Of a stretch of DNA of 64,000 nucleotides, positions 1-7,569 are shown piece after piece. The stretch lies in assembly GCA_964559455.1 (NCBI GenBank), contig CAZLHO010000007.1, positions 18,257 through 82,256 of the forward strand, given 5' to 3'. Under the pieces are notes generated by a model. It worked only from the letters and a program-made list of their open reading frames with translations. It was not told where the DNA came from and did no database searches. Position 1 is the first letter of the stretch. Each line of letters starts with the position of its first letter. Source of the stretch: CAZLHO01 sp964559455 (GTDB taxonomy: Bacteria > Krumholzibacteriota > Krumholzibacteriia > LZORAL124-64-63). The translations under genes and the position numbers were made by a program.

Positions 1-614
1 TAGACCTGCATCCGGTACATGCCGATGTTGCGCCTGCCGGTCTCGGGGTGGCGCGTGATCACCAGGGGCAGCGTGATGTAGGGACCGCCGTCCTCGGGCC
101 AGGTCGTCAGCACGGGCATCATGTCCAGCAGGCCGCGCCGCTCGAGATCGTCGCCCCGGACCACGACCTCCTGGCAAGGCCCCCCGGCGACGGTCTTCGG
201 CGTCGCGGCGCCGCCCCACTCCTTCAGACGGCCGAGCAGGCGGATCTTCTCCCAGAGCCCCTCGGGGGGCGCCGACTCCAGCGGTTCCCGGACGCGCGCG
301 ACGGCCTCGTCCAGGTCCTCGACGCCCAGGGCCCAGGCCATGCGCCGCCGCGAGGCGAAGAGATTGATCAGCAGGGGGACGGGCCGGCCGTCGGCGCGTT
401 TGGCGGCGGTTGTCAAGCCGGCCGCCATACTGTAGTCTGCCGGTAGGGGATTCTCGAAGAGCAACGCCGGAAACTCGCCTTTCTTGACGAAGCGGTCGGC
501 GATCTCGGTCACCTCGAGGCAGGGATCGACGGGATCGACGACCCGGATCAACTCGCCCCTTTCCTCCAGGAACGGGATCAGGGCCTGAAGCGTGCCGTTC
601 GGTATCGCGGCCAT
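1..614 (-). CDS. UbiD-family decarboxylase, N-terminal part (runs off window)
   Basis: The first 204 residues of a UbiD-type (de)carboxylase; the remainder lies beyond the left edge. UbiD enzymes use prenylated FMN to decarboxylate aromatic or unsaturated acids, for example in ubiquinone or menaquinone synthesis. The N-terminal segment (LIPFLEERGELIRV), a segment near residues 30-55, and RRNIGMYRMQV at the edge are typical of the family. The ATG at 614 is preceded by AGGAAGG. Another ATG five bases upstream is out of frame. The conserved catalytic Glu-Arg-Glu region is outside the window, so the exact substrate cannot be assigned; a menaquinone-pathway enzyme is one option. No neighbouring ubiX or mqn gene is visible. 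Confidence 0.85.
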   Translation of the reverse strand, partial: MAAIPNGTLQALIPFLEERGELIRVVDPVDPCLEVTEIADRFVKKGEFPALLFENPLPADYSMAAGLTTAAKRADGRPVPLLINLFASRRRMAWALGVEDLDEAVARVREPLESAPPEGLWEKIRLLGRLKEWGGAATPKTVAGGPCQEVVVRGDDLERRGLLDMMPVLTTWPEDGGPYITLPLVITRHPETGRRNIGMYRMQV

Positions 615-777
615 GGCATGGGGACCTTCCTGAAGCGTGCGGGCACAGGTTCCGCCCGGCGGCGGAAGCGGCAGGGCGGAGTCAAGTTAGCAGAGCCTCT
701 GCGGGGGGGCAAGACGGCGTGCCCGCGCCGGCTAAAGTTGCGGCGAGCAGCTGCGCGAGAGTCGGGGTGCAACGATT

Positions 778-1446
778 TTGAGCGACCGTGATTATACTCC
801 GGGGACGGGAGGCCTCGGGGACGGTGACGGCGATCCGTCGCGCGGCCCCGTGCGCGGCGATGCGGCGTCATCCTTCCCGGTCGACGAGGCCTCCATCGAG
901 AAGCGCTGGTTCCTGCTGGCCCGCGTCGATCACGAGAAGTTCGACTACTTCTACGACAAGTATTACGACCGCATCTTCCGGTACATCTTCCATCGGACCC
1001 GTGATCGGGACCTCGCCGAGGAGTTGACCAGCGAGACCTTCTTCCGGGCGTTGCGCGCCCTGTGGAAGTTCCGCTGGCAGGGCATCACCTTCGCGGCCTG
1101 GCTGTACCGCATCGCGATCAACGTCGTGAACCGGCACTACCAGTGGGCGGCGCGCCGCCGCGAACGGCCCCTGAACCCGCCCGACCGCGAATTCGAAGCG
1201 GGCCTGATGCGCGACCCCGCGGACGACCCGTATGAACTGCTGGAGAACGCCGAGGAGCAGGAGCGGCTGCTGGAATGTCTGGGTCGGCTGGATCTGGACA
1301 GTCAGAACATCCTGGCCCTCCGGTACTTCGAAGGCCTGAAGGTCCGCGAGATCGCCGTGATCACCGACACGCCCGAGGGCACGGTCAAGGCCCGCATCAG
1401 CCGATCGCTCTGCAAGCTGCGATCGATCCTGGAGGAAACGGCGTGA
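778..1446 (+). CDS. ECF-type RNA polymerase sigma factor
   Basis: A 222-residue sigma-70-family factor of the extracytoplasmic-function type. Region 2 spans about residues 58-125 (FDYFYDKYYDRIFRYIFHRT, then AAWLYRIAINVVNRHY) and binds core polymerase and the -10 element. Region 4 spans about 163-218 (ALRYFEGLKVREIAVITD, then PEGTVKARISRSL) and is the -35-binding helix-turn-helix. No region 1.1 or 3 is present. The start is taken as TTG at 778, but the Gly/Asp-rich first 40 residues are probably disordered and an in-frame GTG at 850 is an alternative. It overlaps the next gene by four bases (GTGA), which suggests translational coupling to a membrane partner that could be its anti-sigma factor. 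Confidence 0.9.
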   Translation: MSDRDYTPGTGGLGDGDGDPSRGPVRGDAASSFPVDEASIEKRWFLLARVDHEKFDYFYDKYYDRIFRYIFHRTRDRDLAEELTSETFFRALRALWKFRWQGITFAAWLYRIAINVVNRHYQWAARRRERPLNPPDREFEAGLMRDPADDPYELLENAEEQERLLECLGRLDLDSQNILALRYFEGLKVREIAVITDTPEGTVKARISRSLCKLRSILEETA

Positions 1447-1742
1447 AGGGGCGGGAAGAAGAGCCGGCCGTGTGCGCGGAGCTCGAGTCCAAGCTGCAAA
1501 CGCTCGCCTCCCCCGTGCGCGGGAAGCCCACGCACCGGCAGCGCCTGCACGACGCCCTGCGCCGGGGGGCCTCGCTCCTGGAGCGACGACGCCCGCGCCT
1601 GCGCTGGGTGCTGCTCGTCGTCGCCGCGATGCTGATCCTGGCCTCGCTGGCCGTGGCGACGCGGCACGGCGACCCCGCCCCGGGGCGCTCCTCGCCCCCG
1701 GACCAGACCCTTGGCGACGCCTCGGCCACCACCGAGGTCTGA
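1443..1742 (+). CDS. Small single-pass membrane protein, possible anti-sigma factor
   Basis: A 99-residue protein starting at a GTG that overlaps the stop codon of the sigma factor gene. It has a charged cytoplasmic N-terminal half of about 54 residues rich in Arg and Glu, one membrane segment (about residues 55-72, WVLLVVAAMLILASLAVA), and a short Pro/Ser/Thr-rich tail expected outside. Coupling to an ECF sigma gene and this topology fit a minimal anti-sigma factor. No HxxxCxxC zinc motif is present, so it is not a standard ZAS-type anti-sigma. The role is inferred from context only. Confidence 0.65.
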   Translation: MKGREEEPAVCAELESKLQTLASPVRGKPTHRQRLHDALRRGASLLERRRPRLRWVLLVVAAMLILASLAVATRHGDPAPGRSSPPDQTLGDASATTEV

Positions 1743-1859
1743 CTCCGCCTTCGGATCGTTTCCGCCCTAAGCCCCTTGTTTCCAGGGACTCATAAATATG
1801 ACTCTTCTGGGCGATTATTGGAGTCCGGGCTCCGGGCTGGGAAAAGATCGTCCCCGATG

Positions 1860-2070
1860 CAACGAAACCAGAACTCGTTGATTGTATCGTAGTGGAATAG
1901 CTCCATTGCGGGGGTTGGGAGCTTGGATGCAGGTGATTCCCCGACCATGGGTCGCAACCAGCCTGCATCGGATTCATGCCGGGAATCGCGATTCACGAGT
2001 GTTCAACGGGCGAGGAACACTCTGCGGTTCCCGGCTCTATCCATCCGGCGCCGGAATCCCGGCGCGAAGC
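1860..2070. ncRNA. Candidate structured RNA (strand uncertain)
   Basis: Inverted repeats follow one another almost without gaps. CAACGA 1860-1865 pairs with 1875-1880. GATGCAGG 1926-1933 pairs with CCTGCATC 1962-1969 and encloses CGACC/GGTCG (1942-1946/1950-1954). GCCGGGAA 1978-1985 pairs with TTCCCGGC 2028-2035 and encloses GAGTGTTC/GAACACTC (1997-2004/2015-2022). GCGCCGG 2048-2054 pairs with CCGGCGC 2059-2065. A terminator-like hairpin follows at 2074-2099. The nested stems suggest an RNA rather than a protein binding site. It does not match tmRNA, RNase P RNA, SRP RNA or 6S RNA by eye. The T-run after the last hairpin slightly favours plus-strand transcription. Confidence 0.35.
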
Positions 2071-2073
2071 GAA

Positions 2074-2103
2074 GGGCCCGGCCGTTTCCGGCCGGGCCCC
2101 TTT
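2074..2103 (+). terminator. Strong hairpin, probable terminator
   Basis: An 11-bp perfect stem (2074-2084 with 2089-2099) with a 4-base loop, followed by CTTT. It lies between convergent genes and could serve both, but the T-tail is on the plus strand. Confidence 0.55.
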
Positions 2104-2134
2104 ACGTCTCGAATCTTCGCGGGTGACGACGGGC

Positions 2135-2839
2135 TCAGGCCGCGGGCACGCGGATCCCCAGCCTGGCCGGCACTTCGTCGCGCCTCACGGCCACGACCTC
2201 GACCACCCCGTGGCGATGCGCCTCGCCGTCGCCGTGGCGATGCCGGGGGCCCAGGCCCTCGTGATGGTGGACGATCTCCCAGCCCGGCAGCAGGTTCGTG
2301 ATCTCGTGCCGCGCCAAGTAGGTCCGGAACTGGCCGTCGGCGCTGCGGAAGCTGTGCAGGCCGACCCGGGTCCACTCCTCGCTCACGAACTCGTAGAGCG
2401 GATCGTCGACGTGCCAGGCGGTGAGCATCAGCACCGAGCCGGGCGCGCTCCAGGTGTAGAAGCGGTGGAGCAGGCTCGCGCACTGGGTCCGCGACAGCGT
2501 CGGCATCAGGCCGAAGGCCAGGATGGCGTCGAAGGGCAAGCGGCCCGGCGTGTATTCGAAGATGTCCCCCCGCCAGAGCCTCTCGATCTTCCCGGCGCCG
2601 GACTGTCCGAGATCGCCGGCTCCCTCGCGCACCTGGTCCAGGGCCACGCCCGACGCGTCGATGCCGGTCAGGCGGTAGCCGAGCCGGGCCAGCGGCAGGG
2701 CGTTCCGACCCTGTCCGACGCCGAGGTCCAGCACCCGGCCCCCGGGACGGATGCGGCCGGCGAAGCGCACCAACGGACCGTCGGGCTGATCGCCGAAGTA
2801 TTGCGGTTCGCGAGCGTAGATCTGGTCGTAGTCGTTCAT
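2135..2839 (-). CDS. SAM-dependent class I methyltransferase
   Basis: A 234-residue methyltransferase. Motif I (VLDLGVGQGRNALPLARLG) and the acidic GIDAS end of beta-2 form the SAM pocket in residues about 33-60; motif IV-like AFGLMPTLS follows near 110. The overall layout resembles TehB/Methyltransf_25 proteins. The C-terminal 40 residues are His-rich (HHHEGLGPRHRHGDGEAHRHG), reminiscent of the histidine-rich strand in TehB, which methylates tellurite or small molecules, though the substrate here is unknown. The start at 2839 (MNDYDQIYARE) has a GAGCGAGG ribosome site. An upstream in-frame start would add 22 Arg/Gln-rich residues without family similarity. Confidence 0.8.
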   Translation of the reverse strand: MNDYDQIYAREPQYFGDQPDGPLVRFAGRIRPGGRVLDLGVGQGRNALPLARLGYRLTGIDASGVALDQVREGAGDLGQSGAGKIERLWRGDIFEYTPGRLPFDAILAFGLMPTLSRTQCASLLHRFYTWSAPGSVLMLTAWHVDDPLYEFVSEEWTRVGLHSFRSADGQFRTYLARHEITNLLPGWEIVHHHEGLGPRHRHGDGEAHRHGVVEVVAVRRDEVPARLGIRVPAA

Positions 2840-3028
2840 GCCTCGCTCCGGACGCTGCGGCGCACGCCGTTGAGATACTGCCTGTCTTCCTGGATGTCTC
2901 GGCATTCCGCCGCCCGGCTTTAGCCCGGATCATTCTTGAAGGAGCTGCTGTGGGCGGTGAAAAGCCTCCCGCCTTCCGGTCGTAGCAGAATCAGGGCCAA
3001 AAGCGCCGGACGGTCCGTCGTTCCGGGC

Positions 3029-3796
3029 TCAGTCCCCGCTCAGGAGGTCCCCCAGCAGGCCGCGCTTGCCCATCAGGCCTCCGACGCCGCGGTGCTCGCC
3101 CTTGTTGCGGCCCACGGCGCTGGAGATGCGGTCGGCCAGGCGGCTGAAGGGAAGGGTCTGCAGCCATACCCTGCCCGGGCCGGTCAGGGTGGCCAGGAAA
3201 AGGCCCTCGCCGCCGAAGAGGGCGTTCTTGAACCCGCCGACGAAGCCGATGTCGTAATCCACCGTGGGCTGGAAGGCCACCAGGCAGCCCGTGTCCACGC
3301 GTAGGGTCTCGCCCGGGGCCAGGTCGCGCTGGATGATGGCGCCGCCGGCGTGGCAGAAGACCTGGCCGTCCCCGACCAGGTTCTGCAGAATGAAACCCTC
3401 GCCGCCGAAGAGCCCGGCGCCGAGGCGCTTGGTGAAGGCCACGCTGATCTCGATGCCGTAGGCGCAGCAGAGGAAGGCGTCCTTCTGACAGAGCAGGCCG
3501 CCGCCCAGGGGCCCGAGCTCCAGGGCCAGGATCTTGCCGGGATAGGGCGCGGCGAAGGCGACGTGCGACTTGCCGGAACCGCCGTGGCGGAAGGTCGTGA
3601 TGAAGAAGCTCTCGCCCGTCAGGACGCGCTGGAGTCCCTTGAAGACGCCGCCGCCGGTGCCGGTGCTCATCTCGATGCCGGGCTCCATGAAGAGCATGGC
3701 TCCGGCCTCGGCCTGGACGGCCTCCTGCGGATCCAGTTCCACGATCACGCCCTGAAGGTCGTCGCCCACGATCTCGTAGTCGATCCTGTCTGCCAT
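3029..3796 (-). CDS. AIM24/TIGR00266-family protein
   Basis: A 255-residue protein of the AIM24 family, which has a beta-sandwich TRAP-like fold and no enzymatic assignment. The family appears from the repeated Gly-rich strands and phrases such as EAGAMLFMEPGIEMSTGTGG, GESFFITTF and TGCLVAFQPTVDYDIGF. No signal peptide is present, so it is probably cytosolic or membrane-associated. It starts three bases after the stop of the upstream 5'-nucleotidase gene, within that gene's GGGAGGGAG tail, so the two are co-transcribed and probably coupled. In bacteria AIM24 relatives are often called biogenesis or stress proteins; no specific function can be claimed. Confidence 0.85.
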   Translation of the reverse strand: MADRIDYEIVGDDLQGVIVELDPQEAVQAEAGAMLFMEPGIEMSTGTGGGVFKGLQRVLTGESFFITTFRHGGSGKSHVAFAAPYPGKILALELGPLGGGLLCQKDAFLCCAYGIEISVAFTKRLGAGLFGGEGFILQNLVGDGQVFCHAGGAIIQRDLAPGETLRVDTGCLVAFQPTVDYDIGFVGGFKNALFGGEGLFLATLTGPGRVWLQTLPFSRLADRISSAVGRNKGEHRGVGGLMGKRGLLGDLLSGD

Positions 3797-3799
3797 TTC

Positions 3800-5392
3800 C
3801 TACTCCCTCCCCGCCGCGTCGGCGGTGTCGATTTCGATGATGCGTCCCTCGATGCGGGCGTCGATCTCGCCCGCCGCGGCCACGGCCCGCAGGACGGCCT
3901 CGGTGACGGTCACGCCGGCGTCCTCCGGGGCGGGCGTCAGGCCCCCCAGGTAGACGTCGGCCTTCTGGGCCACGAAGTCCGGGCAGGCCACGGTATAGAC
4001 GCGCCCGGGCTCCAGGGGTTGCCCGCCGACGGTGACGGATTCGAGCACGGCCTCGTCCCCCTCGCGACGGAAGCGGTAGGCCAGGCCCGAGACCTGCAGG
4101 ATCCCGTGTCGCCCGCCGACGGCCGCCCGCGCGTTCTCGCCGGCCACGTCGCGCAGCTCGTCGCCCGTCAGGGCGAAGCGGACCACGGTGTTCCCGAAGG
4201 GCAGCAGGCGATGCACGTCCAGGGCGGTAACCGGTCCGGCCTGCAGGTTGCGGCGGATCGTGCCCGAGTTGATCAGACCGACGTCGGCGCCCGCCGCGTC
4301 GCGCATCACGTCCGCCAGCCAATTCCCGACGTTGCTTTCGTCGCGGCTGTCGCGGCGCCAGTCCCGGACCAGCCGGCCGATCTCGCCGCCGAACTCCGCC
4401 GTCACGCGCTCCCGGCAGTCGTCGATCAGCGACTTCAAGGCGGGCGGCCCCTCGCGGCCCTCCGCCATCAGCGTGATCAGGCGGCCGCGGTAGGAGACGA
4501 TGCGGTCGTCCGCCACCGCCAGGTCCAGGCGGCCCAGGCTCGTCAGATTGGATCCGGCCTGCACGACCAGGATGTCCCCGATCGCCAGCGGTTCGCGCAG
4601 CCGCGTGTGGGAATGGGCGCCCACGATCAGGTCGACGCCCGATCCGGCCAGCCGGCGGGCGAGCAGCGTGTCGCCCTGGACGCCGTTGTGCGTGAGCAGG
4701 ACCAGCAGGTCGGTGCCGGGATCGAGCCAGGCCGCCTGCCGCCGGACGAGACGGGCCTGGTCGAGCAGGGTCAGGCCGGCGGTGCGCACGTCGGCGGTCA
4801 CGGCGAAGAGATCCTCGCAGGAGACGCCGATCACCCCCACGCGCAGCCCGCCGCGCTCCAGCACGACGGGGCCGGCGGCGAACTCGGGCTCGCCGCTCTC
4901 GTCCAGGATATCCGCCGCGAGCACGGGGAAGCGCGCCCGGGCCGCCAGGGCCCGGGCGTTGGCCCGCCCGTTGTCGAACTCGTGGTTGCCGATCAGGCCG
5001 ACGTCGTAGCCCACCAGGTTCATCATGTCGACGAGGGCGGCGCCGCGCACCCCGTCGATCGCCAGGTCGCAGACGGGGTCGCCGGTCATGAAATCGCCGC
5101 CGTCCAGCAGCAGCGAAGCCGCGGCGTCGCGTCGCTCGTCGGCCAGTTGTTCGGCCAGCGCCGCGAAGCCGCCCACCGGGGCGCGGTCGTCGCGCCAGGT
5201 CGCGGGCTGCGGCAGGTACGCCGCGTGGATGTCGTTGGTGTGGAAGACCGTCAGGTTCCAGGGACCGTCGCCGGGCGCGGGCGTCGGAGCGGCCGCGGCC
5301 GCGGCGGCCGGCGCGAGCAGGGCGGCGGCCAGACAGAGAAGCAGCGAGGATGCGGCGAGGGCCGGGCGCGGAGCGATTCGAAGGACGGACAT
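3800..5392 (-). CDS. Secreted 5'-nucleotidase / 2',3'-cyclic phosphodiesterase family
   Basis: A 530-residue exported metallophosphoesterase of the UshA/CpdB type. Residues 1-38 form an Ala-rich signal peptide. The metal-binding motifs follow in order: FHTNDIHAAY, GGDFMTG, GNHEFDNG, THNG and GAHSHT. This is the dinuclear metal centre of calcineurin-like phosphatases. From about residue 310 the C-terminal 5'-nucleotidase domain (NVGNWLADVMRDAAGADVGLINSGTIR, LPFGNTVV) binds the nucleotide base. It probably removes phosphate from nucleotides outside the cytoplasm. The start at 5392 has GGGAGGAACC immediately upstream. It follows the methyltransferase gene after 83 bases and precedes the AIM24 gene by three. 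Confidence 0.92.
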   Translation of the reverse strand: MSVLRIAPRPALAASSLLLCLAAALLAPAAAAAAAPTPAPGDGPWNLTVFHTNDIHAAYLPQPATWRDDRAPVGGFAALAEQLADERRDAAASLLLDGGDFMTGDPVCDLAIDGVRGAALVDMMNLVGYDVGLIGNHEFDNGRANARALAARARFPVLAADILDESGEPEFAAGPVVLERGGLRVGVIGVSCEDLFAVTADVRTAGLTLLDQARLVRRQAAWLDPGTDLLVLLTHNGVQGDTLLARRLAGSGVDLIVGAHSHTRLREPLAIGDILVVQAGSNLTSLGRLDLAVADDRIVSYRGRLITLMAEGREGPPALKSLIDDCRERVTAEFGGEIGRLVRDWRRDSRDESNVGNWLADVMRDAAGADVGLINSGTIRRNLQAGPVTALDVHRLLPFGNTVVRFALTGDELRDVAGENARAAVGGRHGILQVSGLAYRFRREGDEAVLESVTVGGQPLEPGRVYTVACPDFVAQKADVYLGGLTPAPEDAGVTVTEAVLRAVAAAGEIDARIEGRIIEIDTADAAGRE

Positions 5393-5475
5393 GGTTCCTC
5401 CCGGAAGGGGCGGCGGACTCGGCCGGGGCCGGAGAAGATTAGACGCCGGCGGCCCCCGGGGCAAGCACCTCCGGC

Positions 5476-6054
5476 TCAGGCGTCCGGTCCGCCGGGTCCC
5501 AGGTGCAGCAGGAATTCCCGGTTGCCGCCCTTGGCGCCGGCGATCGGGGACGGCTCGACCGGATGGAGGACGCGCGCCAGGGGCGCCAGGGCGGCGAGCA
5601 CGGCGTCCAGCACTTCGGCGTGCCGCTCCGGGGGCAGCAGGCCCCCGCGCAGCCAGTCGCGGGGGGCCTCGTAGTGGGGCTTGATCAGGGCCACGATCTC
5701 GCCGCCGGCGGCGAGCAGGGACAGGGCGCGGGGAACGATCCGCTCGAGGCGGGTCCAGCCCGCGTCGATCACCACCAGGCCGCAGGCCTCGGGCAGTTCG
5801 ACGTGCAGGGCGTTGGTCCTCTCCATCACTTCGACCCGCTCGTCGCGGCGCAGGCTCCAGTCGAGCACCCCGTAGCCCGTGTCCACGGCGTAGACGCGGC
5901 GGGCGCCGCGGCGCAACAGCACGTCGGTGAAGCCGCCCGTGCTGCAGCCCAGGTCGGCGCAGACCCGCCCGGACGGGTCGATCCCGAAGCAGTCCAGGGC
6001 GTGGGCCAGCTTCAGCCCCGCACGCGAGACATAGGGTGATTTTTCCGCCGCCAT
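5476..6054 (-). CDS. TlyA-family FtsJ-like rRNA methyltransferase, S4 domain absent
   Basis: A 192-residue member of the TlyA group, which methylates rRNA ribose 2'-OH in many bacteria. It begins at the YVSRAGLKLAHALDCFGID segment that normally follows the S4 RNA-binding domain, then shows the SAM motif CADLGCSTGGFTDVLLRRGA, the acidic AVDTGYG, and the catalytic-lysine region IVALIKPHYEA. TlyA proteins are usually about 240-270 residues with an N-terminal S4 domain of about 60; none is encoded here or just upstream, where a divergent gene begins. The start at 6054 has a GGAAAGG site. Whether it still acts on the ribosome is open. Confidence 0.85.
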   Translation of the reverse strand: MAAEKSPYVSRAGLKLAHALDCFGIDPSGRVCADLGCSTGGFTDVLLRRGARRVYAVDTGYGVLDWSLRRDERVEVMERTNALHVELPEACGLVVIDAGWTRLERIVPRALSLLAAGGEIVALIKPHYEAPRDWLRGGLLPPERHAEVLDAVLAALAPLARVLHPVEPSPIAGAKGGNREFLLHLGPGGPDA

Positions 6055-6147
6055 GCGCCATCCTTTCCTGTCTCTCCGCCTGGTCCCTGGTATATCATCC
6101 CCTCGGCGCAATCACCAGATCTCCCGGGAAGGATTCGGCGCGGTTCC

Positions 6148-7419
6148 ATGAAGTACGTCCGGCATCCGCTAACCGTCCTGCTGCTGCTCCAGGCCCTGGT
6201 CTTCGTCGTCTACGAGCGCGTGCTCACGTCGCCGATCTGGAACCCCGGGGACATCGAGATCCTGCACGACGCCTTCGTCCTGGCCGGCGACCCCGGCGTG
6301 CTGGCGCGCCACATCGGGGGGCTCTTCAGCCAGCCCCTGCTGCAGGTCGGCTTCCTGGTCGAGTTCCACCTCTTCGGCGCCGACCCGGCGGGCTACCTGG
6401 CGGTGAACCTCCTGCTGCACGGTCTCAACGCCTTCGTGGTCTACCTGCTGGCGAACATGCTCTTCTTCCGCTGGCGCCTGGCCCTGCCGGCCGCCCTGCT
6501 CTTCGCCCTCTCGGTCGGACACTACGGGAAGATCCTGCTCACGATCTCCGGCGCCGAGCCCCTGCTGATAGGCCTGCTCTACCTCTCGGTGCTCTTCTGC
6601 CTGATCCGCAACGACCTCCATCACGGCGGCCGGCTCGGCGGCCCCTGGTACCTGCTCGGCCTGGTCCTCTTCCTGCTGGCGGGGCTGGCCGGCAACGCCT
6701 CATTCGCGCTCGTGGGCTGCCTGCTGGCCTACAAGTTCTTCTTCTTCCAGGAACGGGGCCGGCGGGGGATCCTGTCGGCGGATCTGCTGATCCTGGTCGT
6801 GCTGCAGGTCGTCTTCTCCGTCGCCCAGTCGCATTGGGGGTGGCGCGAGAAACCGATCGAATTCTCGCCCGACGTGGGTGCGATCTCCTTCACCTGGATG
6901 TCTTTCAAGAACATCTTCCGCTACCTGAACCTGCTCGTCTTCCCGATGCAGCGCAGTTCGCTGGTGCAGTCGGGACACCCTCTGATGCAGTTCTTCTACG
7001 AGTGGCGGGTTCCGATCCGCGTCATGGTCTCGCTGGGCATCGTCTCGTTCGGCTTCTTCGGTGTCGTCTTCGGCAACCGTCCCGTGCGCTTCTTCATCGC
7101 CTGGACCCTGATCACGATCCTGCCCTTCACGGGGACGGCCTCCTCCGGGGAGTGGCTGAACATCGGGAACCTCTACCTGGCCTCCGTGGGCTTCTGCGTC
7201 ATCCTGGCCGGCCTGGCCGTGGGCGCCTGCAACCTGCTCGGCGACCACCGCTGGCGCCGCCTGGCGCCCTGGCTCGTGCCGGCGGCCTTCGTCGTCATGG
7301 CCCAGGTCGTCAACATGCGCCTGGACGGGCAGAACCGGGACGCCGCCAAGCGCCCCGAGGTCATCCAGTTGCGGCAGGATCTGGAGCGGACGATCCTGAC
7401 CCCCCGCGCCTGGCGCTGA
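6148..7419 (+). CDS. Multi-pass membrane protein, GT-C-like
   Basis: A 423-residue integral membrane protein with about ten predicted helices. The first helix (LTVLLLLQALVFVVYERVL) is followed by an acidic loop (NPGDIEILHDAF) and then LLLHGLNAFVVYLLANMLFF. This layout resembles the first luminal loop and helix arrangement of GT-C glycosyltransferases and related O-mannosyl-like proteins, but the diagnostic DD/DE motif is not clear. It is transcribed divergently from the TlyA-like gene across 93 bp and is followed by the dehydrogenase gene after 150 bp. A role in envelope glycan assembly is only a possibility. Confidence 0.7.
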   Translation: MKYVRHPLTVLLLLQALVFVVYERVLTSPIWNPGDIEILHDAFVLAGDPGVLARHIGGLFSQPLLQVGFLVEFHLFGADPAGYLAVNLLLHGLNAFVVYLLANMLFFRWRLALPAALLFALSVGHYGKILLTISGAEPLLIGLLYLSVLFCLIRNDLHHGGRLGGPWYLLGLVLFLLAGLAGNASFALVGCLLAYKFFFFQERGRRGILSADLLILVVLQVVFSVAQSHWGWREKPIEFSPDVGAISFTWMSFKNIFRYLNLLVFPMQRSSLVQSGHPLMQFFYEWRVPIRVMVSLGIVSFGFFGVVFGNRPVRFFIAWTLITILPFTGTASSGEWLNIGNLYLASVGFCVILAGLAVGACNLLGDHRWRRLAPWLVPAAFVVMAQVVNMRLDGQNRDAAKRPEVIQLRQDLERTILTPRAWR

Positions 7420-7569
7420 GCGCGCCGAAAATCGGCCCCCGGCGACCGGTTCCTGTTGGACCGCGGGGCCTGTCCCACTATCTTTGGACCGCCCCCGGGG
7501 AGGGGGCCGTGCGAGACGCGGCCGGCCCGGCCGGCAGGACCCACCATCCTTTCGGGAGGAAGGCGAGAG

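Larger units (their letters stand above)
1743..2134. other. Gene-free 392-bp region with a run of hairpins
   Basis: No convincing gene was found between the anti-sigma candidate and the convergent methyltransferase. The stretch is less GC-rich than its neighbours. From 1860 to 2099 it is filled by consecutive inverted repeats, described under the RNA candidate and terminator entries. Confidence 0.7.

Noticed and set aside
1823..1833. GTCCGGGCTCC, similar to a conserved piece of RNase P RNA
   Set aside because: The other conserved parts of RNase P RNA (GAGGAAA before it, GAAACCC, AGAUGAAU and ACAGAA elements) are absent from the region.
1790..1906. Small minus-strand open frame (MELFHYDTINEFW...)
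   Set aside because: Only 38 residues from this ATG, no ribosome site, and it overlaps the hairpin region. Peptide is not recognised.
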